Positions 15,790-22,823 of a stretch of DNA of 24,403 bases are shown in pieces. Under the pieces are notes generated by a model. It was not told where the DNA came from, did not search any database, and was given only the letters and a program-made list of their open reading frames with translations. Position 1 is the stretch's first letter; each line of letters begins with the position of its first letter. Both the position numbers and the translations under genes were made by a program. Where the stretch lies: the NCBI GenBank assembly GCA_947259185.1, contig CAMYKT010000025.1, positions 1-24,403 on the forward strand, given 5' to 3'. The stretch is from an uncultured Methanobacteriaceae archaeon. Its GTDB lineage: Archaea; Methanobacteriota; Methanobacteria; Methanobacteriales; Methanobacteriaceae.

Positions 15790-16584
15790 ATGATAGGTAA
15801 AACAATCAGAATTGAAAGGATCATTGACCGAAAAACCGGAAAAAGCGTAATAGTTCCCATGGACCACGGTGTTTCCATAGGCCCGGTACCCGGTATCATT
15901 GATATGACTGAAACCATTGATGAAGTTGCCAGTGGCGGTGCCAATGCAGTTTTAATGCATAAGGGAATGGTGGGCTGTGGACATAGGGGATATGGTAGTG
16001 ATATAGGACTCATAATACATCTTTCAGCCAGTACATCCCTTGGATCAGATCCAAACCATAAAGTTCTGGTGACTTCTGTAGAAAAGGCCATTAAATTAGG
16101 TGCTGATGCAGTTTCAGTGCATGTGAATGTAGGTTCTGAAAGAGAGCCGGAAATGTTAATTAAATTGGGAACAATTTCTGAAATTTGTGATGATTGGGGT
16201 ATGCCCTTAATTGCTATGATGTACCCCCGGGGAAAGAGGATTTCCGACGAACACAACGCAGATGTGGTAAAGTTAGCTGCTCGGGCCGGTGCCGAATTAG
16301 GTGCAGATATTGTTAAAACAAATTACACCGGAGATCCTGATACATTCAAAGAAGTGATTGACGGTTGTCCTGTTCCAGTGGTAATTGCCGGCGGCCCTAA
16401 AGTAGAAACTGAACAGGAATTGCTGGAAATGGTGAAAAATTCAATTGATGTTGGTGGAGCAGGTGTGGCCATCGGAAGAAATGTTTTCCAGGCCAAGTCA
16501 CCTCAAAGGACCACTAGAGCTATCTCGGAGATTGTTCATAATAAATTAGATGTGGAAGAAGCTTTAAAGATAATTAAAGGTTGA
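15790..16584 (+). CDS. aroA': 2-amino-3,7-dideoxy-D-threo-hept-6-ulosonate (ADH) synthase
   Basis: First step of the archaeal alternative route to 3-dehydroquinate: condenses a deoxyhexose phosphate (6-deoxy-5-ketofructose 1-phosphate) with L-aspartate semialdehyde. Class I aldolase fold (DeoC/FbaB), 264 residues. D25-H26 lies in VPMDHGVSIGP, Y145 in MMYPRGKR, and the Schiff-base lysine is K176 in ADIVKTNYTGD; the phosphate-binding end has VVIAGGPK (197-204) and GVAIGRNVFQ. The ATG at 15790 is chosen because GGAGG lies 7 nt upstream; an in-frame GTG at 15784 is part of that leader. It precedes aroB' by 35 bp, the partner that completes the two-step bypass of DAHP synthase. The residues separate it from glycolytic aldolases only through context and overall resemblance. 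Confidence 0.94.
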   Translation: MIGKTIRIERIIDRKTGKSVIVPMDHGVSIGPVPGIIDMTETIDEVASGGANAVLMHKGMVGCGHRGYGSDIGLIIHLSASTSLGSDPNHKVLVTSVEKAIKLGADAVSVHVNVGSEREPEMLIKLGTISEICDDWGMPLIAMMYPRGKRISDEHNADVVKLAARAGAELGADIVKTNYTGDPDTFKEVIDGCPVPVVIAGGPKVETEQELLEMVKNSIDVGGAGVAIGRNVFQAKSPQRTTRAISEIVHNKLDVEEALKIIKG

Positions 16585-16619
16585 AGTATAAAAGAAAATA
16601 TAACTTAGAAGGTAAATCT

Positions 16620-17744
16620 ATGAAATTCGCTTGGATTATGGCCCCTGAAACAAACTGGGAAGAAAAAAAAAGTTACATTACCACCGCACTGGAATCAGGA
16701 ATTGATCACGTTCTGGACCTGTATGATGTTGAAAATATCAGAAAATTAGGAAATATAAATGTTATATCAAATCTGGACGATGCAGATATAATTTTAGTTG
16801 GTAAAAACGGTGAAGGTGACGGGACCCTCCACTTGCCTGTAGATTTAGATGATTCTAAAGATCTGGCAGTTGCTTCCAGTTTTAAAAGAAAATCTAAAAT
16901 TGTGGCAGCCTATGTAGAAATTAACAGTAAAAAACATGAAGAACTGGCCAGAAAATTAGGTAGAATAGTAGATTATCTCATTTTAGTAGGTAGTGACTGG
17001 AAAGTTATTCCTCTGGAAAATATTATTGCCGACCTGCAAAAAGAAAAAGTAAAATTAATTGCCGCAGTTTCTGATTATGAAGAGGCCAGATTAGCTTTAG
17101 AAACCCTGGAACATGGAACGGATGGTATTCTTATTCAGCCTCAGCATTATTCTGAAATTAAAAAAATTGCCGAATTAATGGATAAGATCAAATCTGAAAA
17201 TTATGATTTAAAAGCAGCTACTCTAACCCGTGTAGAGCCAGTTGGTTCTGGAGACAGGGTATGTATTGACACCTGTTCTATAATGAATGTAGGGGAAGGT
17301 ATGCTTATTGGTTCTTATTCTAAAGGACTTTTCTTGGTCCACAGTGAATCACTGGAAAGTGAGTATGTTGCCTCGAGGCCTTTTAGAGTAAATGCTGGCC
17401 CGGTTCAGGCCTATGTTATGACCCCTGATAATAAAACTAAATACCTCTCAGAAATTGAAACCGGTGACGAAGTTCTTATTGTGGATAATGATGGAAAAAC
17501 TAAAAATGCCATTGTAGGCCGGGTTAAAATAGAAAAAAGACCCTTGATATTATTAGAAGCAGAATATGAAGGCACTAAGATTAAGACTCTACTTCAAAAT
17601 GCAGAAACAATAAGGCTGGTAAATGATGAAGGAGAAACCATTTCTGTCTCAAATTTAAAAGAAGGTGATAAAGTTATGGTTTATCTGGATAAAGGAGCCC
17701 GACATTTTGGTATGTCCATTGAGGAAAGCATAATAGAAAAATAA
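16620..17744 (+). CDS. aroB': 3-dehydroquinate synthase II
   Basis: NAD-dependent enzyme that oxidatively deaminates and cyclises the ADH synthase product to 3-dehydroquinate, feeding the shikimate pathway; unrelated to bacterial AroB. It has 374 residues. Highly conserved blocks are RVEPVGSGDRVCIDTCSIM, GEGMLIGSYSKGLFLVHSE, and YVASRPFRVNAGPVQAYV. The ATG at 16620 is preceded by AGAAGG with 7 nt spacing; a TTG at 16581 in frame overlaps the end of aroA' and is not needed. It ends the operon; T-rich sequence follows at 17755-17762. Confidence 0.95.
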   Translation: MKFAWIMAPETNWEEKKSYITTALESGIDHVLDLYDVENIRKLGNINVISNLDDADIILVGKNGEGDGTLHLPVDLDDSKDLAVASSFKRKSKIVAAYVEINSKKHEELARKLGRIVDYLILVGSDWKVIPLENIIADLQKEKVKLIAAVSDYEEARLALETLEHGTDGILIQPQHYSEIKKIAELMDKIKSENYDLKAATLTRVEPVGSGDRVCIDTCSIMNVGEGMLIGSYSKGLFLVHSESLESEYVASRPFRVNAGPVQAYVMTPDNKTKYLSEIETGDEVLIVDNDGKTKNAIVGRVKIEKRPLILLEAEYEGTKIKTLLQNAETIRLVNDEGETISVSNLKEGDKVMVYLDKGARHFGMSIEESIIEK

Positions 17745-17897
17745 TAATTAATTACTTTTTTCTAATTTTAATTATTTATTTCTTAAATTAAAATCCTCCT
17801 ATTAAATTTCTCTTTTTAAATTAGATGATTAATTAAAAATTTTTTTATTTAACTACATCAGAACTTATAGATAGAATGAAAAACTTATAATTAAGTG

Positions 17898-17934
17898 TCG
17901 AGTTTTTACTCGAATTGGTTTTTTTTAAAAACCA
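17898..17934. repeat. Two tandem perfect hairpins upstream of thpR
   Basis: TCGAGT-TTTT-ACTCGA (17898-17913, 6-bp stem) is followed two bases later by TGGTTTTT-TTT-AAAAACCA (17916-17934, 8-bp stem). They lie 37-74 nt before the thpR ATG, just downstream of a weak TATA-like CTTATAAT (17884-17891). They could be operators or a leader structure; the distance from aroB' makes a terminator for that gene less likely. Confidence 0.5.
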
Positions 17935-17971
17935 TTTCTCTTAGAACTAAATTAAAAGAGAAGGTGAGGAT

Positions 17972-18538
17972 ATGAGTGATTCTCCAGTTATAAGGACCTT
18001 TTTAGCAGTAGATATTGATAAATCTTTAAATGAAGGTATAGTGGATGTTCAGGAAAAACTTAAAACCGTAGAAGCCCCGGTTAAGTTTGTTGAAAGTGAT
18101 AATTTGCACTTCACCCTTAAATTTTTTGGTGATATTTCTGAAGAAAAAATAAGTGAAATATCTTCTGTAACTGAAGAAAAACTAAAAAATTATAATCCAT
18201 TCTCTATTTCCATTGAAGGAATGGGAGTTTTCCCCAGTTTAAGATATATAAGAGTATTGTGGATTGGTACCAAAGATACTGATACATTTTCCAGCATGCA
18301 AAAAGATCTGGATAGTGAATTTATAAAAATGGGATTTTCTAAAGAAAGAAGTTACATTCCCCATCTTACCATTGGCCGTTTGAAAGGTTCCACCAATAAA
18401 GAACTGTTAGTGGGAAAAATTGAAGAACTTAAAGAAGTTAAAATCGGTGCCATGGAAATTGACCAGTTAGTCCTTAAAAAAAGCGAACTCACCCCTGAAG
18501 GTCCCATTTACACTAATCTGGAAGTATTCAAACTTTAA
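17972..18538 (+). CDS. thpR: RNA 2',3'-cyclic phosphodiesterase (2H phosphoesterase)
   Basis: Opens 2',3'-cyclic phosphates at RNA ends to 2'-phosphates; the family was first described as 2'-5' RNA ligase acting on tRNA halves. It has 188 residues with the two diagnostic HxT motifs: H46-x-T48 in LHFTLKFFGD and H131-x-T133 in IPHLTIGRLKG. N-terminus RTFLAVDID is typical. The ATG follows AAGGTGAGGAT. The cca gene lies 76 bp downstream, so two enzymes working on RNA 3' ends are neighbours and may share a transcript. Confidence 0.94.
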   Translation: MSDSPVIRTFLAVDIDKSLNEGIVDVQEKLKTVEAPVKFVESDNLHFTLKFFGDISEEKISEISSVTEEKLKNYNPFSISIEGMGVFPSLRYIRVLWIGTKDTDTFSSMQKDLDSEFIKMGFSKERSYIPHLTIGRLKGSTNKELLVGKIEELKEVKIGAMEIDQLVLKKSELTPEGPIYTNLEVFKL

Positions 18539-18614
18539 TTAATATTTTTTTAATAAGCGCTTAATCTTTAATATTATATCCTAATCTACTTATTTATTGA
18601 TAATGAGGCATCAG

Positions 18615-19988
18615 ATGAATTACGATTCTATTTTAAGCTACATCAAACCGGACAAAAAAGAAAAAACTAAAGTGGAAGAATTATCAAAAAAAATTATAAA
18701 TTTTCTGGATAACCTGTGCCTGCAAAAAGATATTCCATCTAAAGCGGTTCTGGTAGGTTCAGTAGCCAAGGGTACCTGGCTTTCTGGAAAAGCAGATATT
18801 GATATATTTTTAAATTTCCCCCTGGAAACCTCATTACAGGATTTAAAAAAAAATGGTCTCTTTTTAGGTCATGAATGTATTAAAAAAATGGGGGGTATAG
18901 CTGAAGAACGTTATGCATCTCATCCTTATGTTACCGGTACCATTGATGGATATGAAATAGATTTTGTACCCTGTTATGCTATCGAGAGCTCCAGGGAGCT
19001 AAAATCTGCAGTTGATAGAACTAACCTTCATAACATTTACATCCAGCAGAACTTGAAAAAAAAGCAGTTAAACGAGGTTTTACTCCTTAAAAAGTTCATG
19101 TATGGTGTGGAAACATATGGATCTGAATTTAAAGTAGGGGGATTTGCAGGTTATTTATGTGAGTTACTTATATTGAAATATAATAATTTTGAAGGAGTAT
19201 TAAAAGCTGCTGCCCATTCATGGGAACCGGGTCTAATTATTGATCTGGAAAATTACGATACCGGTGAAAATTTTACTGAACCCCTGGTGGTGGTGGATCC
19301 AGTAGATAAAAACAGAAATGTTGCTGCTGCTTTAACCCTGCAAAAGATGTCAGAATTTGTGGCAGCCTCTAGAAATTTTCTTAATGAGCCAAAAGAAGAG
19401 TATTTCTCAAAAATGAAGTTAAATGGGAATTCCAAATTAGTTGAGAAACTTTTCACAAGACGAGGTACTGAAACCCTTTTAATTTCATTCCAACCCCCGG
19501 AAGTTCCATCTGATGCAATTTATCCTCAGTTAAAAAAAACTGCTGATTCAATGTCCCGTAAATTATCTGATGAAGGTTTTATAGTGGAGAATAATGGTTA
19601 CTGGACAGATGAAATTGATTTAGCAGTGCTAATTCTGGAATTAAGTCTATGGAGTCTTCCAGACTATAAAAAAAATGTGGGGCCAGAGTTATGGAATGAA
19701 TACCATAGCTCTAAATTCCTGGAAAAATATGGAAACCAGGCCTATCTGGAAAAAGATCGATGGGTAGTGGATATTCCCCGAAGACAAAAAGACATTTACA
19801 GTTTCTTGAATTATTATCTGCAGAAGGAGAACATACATCATCTGAAAACAGGAAAACACCTCAAAAAGAAAATACTGCAGTACCATGAAATCCAGAATAT
19901 ATCTGATTTTCTGGGTAAAAGTCCCCCTCCTGAAATTTTAGATTTTCTATTTAGATTTTTAAATCCAGGCCAGCAGTTATGGAGATAA
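18615..19988 (+). CDS. cca: CCA-adding tRNA nucleotidyltransferase (archaeal class I)
   Basis: Adds and repairs the 3' CCA of tRNAs without a nucleic-acid template. It has 457 residues, the archaeal length. The nucleotidyltransferase core shows GS at 48-49 in LVGSVAKGTWLSG, the metal-binding D61-x-D63 in KADIDIF, and a third carboxylate D116 in GYEIDFVPCY. The tail contains the archaeal central and body domains, e.g. LKKFMYGVETYGSEFKVGGF. The ATG at 18615 is chosen because GAGG is 6 nt upstream; an ATG at 18603 and a TTG at 18597 are in frame but have no ribosome binding site. Convergent with priS. Confidence 0.95.
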   Translation: MNYDSILSYIKPDKKEKTKVEELSKKIINFLDNLCLQKDIPSKAVLVGSVAKGTWLSGKADIDIFLNFPLETSLQDLKKNGLFLGHECIKKMGGIAEERYASHPYVTGTIDGYEIDFVPCYAIESSRELKSAVDRTNLHNIYIQQNLKKKQLNEVLLLKKFMYGVETYGSEFKVGGFAGYLCELLILKYNNFEGVLKAAAHSWEPGLIIDLENYDTGENFTEPLVVVDPVDKNRNVAAALTLQKMSEFVAASRNFLNEPKEEYFSKMKLNGNSKLVEKLFTRRGTETLLISFQPPEVPSDAIYPQLKKTADSMSRKLSDEGFIVENNGYWTDEIDLAVLILELSLWSLPDYKKNVGPELWNEYHSSKFLEKYGNQAYLEKDRWVVDIPRRQKDIYSFLNYYLQKENIHHLKTGKHLKKKILQYHEIQNISDFLGKSPPPEILDFLFRFLNPGQQLWR

Positions 19989-20013
19989 AGAATTACTGGG
20001 GATGGGTTTAAAT

Positions 20014-20036
20014 AGATATTAATATTTTAAATATCT
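20014..20036. terminator. Hairpin between cca and priS
   Basis: AGATATT (20014-20020) pairs with AATATCT (20030-20036), a 7-bp stem in the 38-bp gap and overlapping the priS stop. It is all A/U but one pair, so weak; it probably acts with flanking T-runs in both directions. Confidence 0.35.
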
Positions 20037-21007
20037 TTCCGTTCTAATACAAACTTAGGAACAGCTTTTTTTAGTGGATCAAAATTATCTAGATTTTTAA
20101 CCTCCATGCACCTCATAGAGACCTTGGAGTGTAGTGATGAAGGCAATCTTAATATCCTTTTTAAGTCAATTGATACCTTGGCATCAATTAAGCCCATATT
20201 AAGTTTTGAAATACCCTCCACTAACTTTTTATAGCGTATAGGTCCAATTTTATTTTTGAATAACCCCCATTGATCGTCTTCCAAAAAATGGCGGTTTTTT
20301 ATAACATCTTTTAACAATCGGGGATTTACATTTTCAATAGTTTCTTCTCCAGTAAGATGGAGGATAACATATTTCATCCTGCTGGTGAAAACTAAAGGAT
20401 ATCCCAGCGGTATGGTAAAATGTTCCAGTTCATAAGGTTTTTGTCCCTGGTCCTGGCCCAGAAAATATTTATTTTTCGGATTTTCAGCTCCACTTACATA
20501 TTTAAGTACCTGGGCTCTTACATCACTATCAAACTGCATTATTTCAGGATCAAGCACCCTTATATGGTATCCTCTCCCCGAATAAATTACATGAATATTT
20601 TTTAACCCCAGATCACTCTTCAAAGTGTCCATTATACTCTTGACAATATGAAGAGATTCATTAAGACATATTTCACAGACACTATCACAGTTACAGGATC
20701 TTACTGGTAAATCTTTGGCATCAACATCAAAAACCAGTTCTGATTTTTGCCAGTCCCCTCTTTTCCATGGTTTATTATAAAAAGCCACCGAGCAATAAGC
20801 TGCAAATGGGGATCTGTACCTTAAAAATTTTCTTAATTGTTCCGTATTTTTAAAAATTTTATAGCGATCATTAGGGCCTTTACCCAGATGATCAAATCCA
20901 AATTCCCTTTTATTTAATTCCTCAGTTATAAATTCAGGTAAATCATCTACCTTCCATTCTTCCCGATAATATCTTTTACGTTCCTCTAAACTGGCCGCTT
21001 CAAAAAT
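20027..21007 (-). CDS. priS: DNA primase small (catalytic) subunit, apparent ATT start
   Basis: Archaeal/eukaryotic-type primase catalytic subunit, which makes primers with PriL at replication forks. From an ATT at 21007 it has 326 residues. The N-terminal part includes SLEERKRYYREEW (6-18) and FGFDH (36-40), typical of PriS. The metal-binding pair is D94 and D96 in LVFDVDAKD, a zinc knuckle is formed by C105, C107, C111 and C114, and the nucleotide-binding motif is SGRGYH at 143-148. No ATG, GTG or TTG is in frame between an upstream TGA (21010-21008) and the GTG at codon 74; starting there would remove conserved sequence right before the active site. GGTGAT lies 4 nt before the ATT. It is 87 bp downstream of priL on the same strand. 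Confidence 0.9.
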   Translation of the reverse strand: MFEAASLEERKRYYREEWKVDDLPEFITEELNKREFGFDHLGKGPNDRYKIFKNTEQLRKFLRYRSPFAAYCSVAFYNKPWKRGDWQKSELVFDVDAKDLPVRSCNCDSVCEICLNESLHIVKSIMDTLKSDLGLKNIHVIYSGRGYHIRVLDPEIMQFDSDVRAQVLKYVSGAENPKNKYFLGQDQGQKPYELEHFTIPLGYPLVFTSRMKYVILHLTGEETIENVNPRLLKDVIKNRHFLEDDQWGLFKNKIGPIRYKKLVEGISKLNMGLIDAKVSIDLKRILRLPSSLHSKVSMRCMEVKNLDNFDPLKKAVPKFVLERKDI

Positions 21008-21017
21008 TCAAATCACC
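21005..21017 (-). promoter_or_regulatory. Shine-Dalgarno and ATT start of priS
   Basis: On the minus strand: GGTGAT (21017-21012), spacer TTGA, then ATT (21007-21005). The spacer overlaps the in-frame TGA stop, so no start further upstream is possible. The pantoate kinase gene uses GTGAT with the same 4-nt spacing before ATG. Confidence 0.65.
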
Positions 21018-21094
21018 TATGCAGGTTATAATTATAAGTTTAAATATCATTTCAGTTTAATATTTTAAATTAATGCTTTTATCTAATTTCATAA

Positions 21095-22444
21095 CTAATC
21101 TTCTTTTTTAGCGGATTTTTCTTTTTCTTCAGTAAGGGAAGAATCCGGGGATTGATTCATTATCCATTTTCTCCGGTTGTAATAAGAAAGGGGATTGCTG
21201 ATCTTTTTGCAGTCTTTATCAGGTTTACATAAAACCGGGAGGTGTATTTTTATTTTTTCACAGCTCATGGGCGTATACCATTTACTTTCACCTTCATTAT
21301 TTAAATCCGGCGCCATATGTACACCAAACCCTAATTTAGCAGTTATATTAAGTTTTTCCTGGGGGTCATCTTCAAAAAGTGGGGGAGTGCAGCGCCCAGC
21401 CGCCTCATAAATTAAAGGTAATATTTCGTTATTAGTTATTTTAAGTCCTTTATCCAGATCTGAAATTTTTAAACTGGTTTCATTTTTAAAAACAGAGGGA
21501 TATAAACGGGCATAAGATATAAAAGATGTCAAAAGGAGTACAATGGCATCGTTACGGTTTCCAGAACTAACCCCCTCAATCGTATTTTTAATACACGGTG
21601 GAAAGGCTTCACCTACTAATTTAGAGGCTTTGGTATCACCACCAGCACCTGAAAAAATAGAAGTTCTCTCATTTAACATTTTTGAGATTTCATCTGCAAT
21701 GAGAATTAAAGAAGGATGGGCTTCAATATTGGATGCCATTTCATGGACTTTAAGTAGATAATTTTCTGTATTCTGCATTATCATCCGATTAATGATAAGT
21801 TCTTTTATTTTATCACCTATTAAAATATCGTACATCTTTTCCGGGGCTCTTCCTACGATTTTATCTGAAAAACGATATATAAAATCGTCTTTATCTAAAA
21901 TAACCTCTCCTTGATCAATTATTAGATCAGTTAAATTGATTTTTTTGGAACCCAAAAGTGCACCCAGTGAAGTCCATGAAATATTATCCATGGCAATAAG
22001 CTGGTTTAGAAGTTTGCCCACCACCTCCTTTCTCAAAGAGGTGCTTAATTTTTCCAGTCTTTCCTGGACTAATTGTCCCTGGCATTCAATAAAAACTCGA
22101 CTTTCCCGGGACTTAGGATTAAATTTTATTCCTATAGCTTGAGCAGCTATATAAAAAGATATGATATCATAAAGTGCTATATCCGGGTTCATCAAAAATG
22201 CGTAGTCATTATGATCATATTTTTTATCATTTTTTTTCCTTGCAAACCATTCCAGCCTTTTCACCGCTAATTCAGCCAGAGTATTAGGGATAAAATCATC
22301 ATTAGAAATATTTTGAGAATTAGTATGAGCTATTATGCCGATTAAATCTTTATTTTTATTAAATAATTCTTCTAATGAACTTTTTTCCCTTACAATCTGT
22401 TCTGCTTCTTCAGAAAGCGGATTTAAAAATGATAACAAAACCAT
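21095..22444 (-). CDS. priL: DNA primase large subunit (iron-sulfur)
   Basis: Regulatory subunit of the archaeal primase; it modulates initiation and primer length and carries a 4Fe-4S cluster in its C-terminal domain. It has 449 residues from the ATG at 22444. The four cluster cysteines are visible as C352 (GRCTPP), C395 (MSCEKI), C406 and C412 (LCKPDKDC), with FGVHMAPDL and the YYNRRKW segment between and after. The N-terminus SFLNPLSEEAEQIV is typical. The C-terminus is a short charged tail rich in E and K. An in-frame TTG at 22462 would add six residues; neither start has a clear ribosome binding site and the predicted transcript starts close by, so the mRNA may be nearly leaderless. priS follows. 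Confidence 0.92.
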   Translation of the reverse strand: MVLLSFLNPLSEEAEQIVREKSSLEELFNKNKDLIGIIAHTNSQNISNDDFIPNTLAELAVKRLEWFARKKNDKKYDHNDYAFLMNPDIALYDIISFYIAAQAIGIKFNPKSRESRVFIECQGQLVQERLEKLSTSLRKEVVGKLLNQLIAMDNISWTSLGALLGSKKINLTDLIIDQGEVILDKDDFIYRFSDKIVGRAPEKMYDILIGDKIKELIINRMIMQNTENYLLKVHEMASNIEAHPSLILIADEISKMLNERTSIFSGAGGDTKASKLVGEAFPPCIKNTIEGVSSGNRNDAIVLLLTSFISYARLYPSVFKNETSLKISDLDKGLKITNNEILPLIYEAAGRCTPPLFEDDPQEKLNITAKLGFGVHMAPDLNNEGESKWYTPMSCEKIKIHLPVLCKPDKDCKKISNPLSYYNRRKWIMNQSPDSSLTEEKEKSAKKED

Positions 22445-22480
22445 ATTTCTATTTTGTTCCAATCAATAATAAAAACTTGA

Positions 22481-22487
22481 TTATATA
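22481..22487 (-). promoter_or_regulatory. Candidate TATA box for priL-priS
   Basis: On the minus strand, TATATAA within CTCTATATAATC, about 37-43 nt before the ATG at 22444. The expected transcription start falls around 22460-22465, next to the alternative TTG start, so the leader is very short or absent. Confidence 0.5.
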
Positions 22488-22655
22488 GAGTTCCTGTGAA
22501 AAATAAAATAAAATCATAAAATTAATATTATGCCTTAAAAAAATAAAATATACTTTATTAAAGTATTTTAATTAATTAAAACTTACGTGGAGTGGGGAAT
22601 AAAAAAATAAGCCCGTGAAAAATGAAATATTAGTTCATAATCTTAAATCATCATC

Positions 22656-22665
22656 TTTATATATA
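22656..22665 (+). promoter_or_regulatory. Candidate TATA box for metG
   Basis: TTTATATATA preceded by ATCATC, one of the best TATA matches in the window. It implies a leader of about 140 nt before the metG TTG. Confidence 0.5.
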
Positions 22666-22823
22666 GAAATAACTTAAAATAGGATATATTTCTAATATTT
22701 TATAAAGTAACTTTCCTTTAACCAATCATAATTAAATTCGTGCTTAATTGGCTCATTTTTTTGAATTGAACCGATGGCTTAGCGGACATAATATCCCTAT
22801 TTTCGTGTAAGGAGGATTAAAAT

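Larger units (their letters stand above)
22445..22823. other. 379-nt divergent region between priL and metG
   Basis: Contains the priL promoter (22481-22487), an A/T inverted repeat ATACTTT-ATT-AAAGTAT (22550-22566), the metG TATA candidate (22656-22665) and a second TATA-like TTTTATAAAG near 22698-22707. The metG leader would be 100-140 nt and has a weak stem AATTAA/TTAATT (22730-22749). No tRNA or open frame found. Confidence 0.5.

Noticed and set aside
15762..16256. Long open frame (164 codons) on the minus strand opposite aroA'
   Set aside because: It lies fully within a well-supported gene on the plus strand, resembles no family, and its composition is that of an antisense frame.
20780..21007. 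Frameshift instead of ATT start in priS (one T too many in the run at 21006-21002 on the minus strand, giving TTG AAT TTT GAA)
   Set aside because: The resulting TTG would directly abut GGTGAT with no spacer, unlike every other gene here, while ATT has a normal 4-nt spacer. It remains the main alternative and is listed as a refuting test.
22771..22800. tRNA-like stretch ACCGATGGCTTAGCGGACAT in the metG leader
   Set aside because: It resembles the start of a tRNA (acceptor strand plus D-loop), but no D-stem closes, and no anticodon arm, T-arm or acceptor partner follows.
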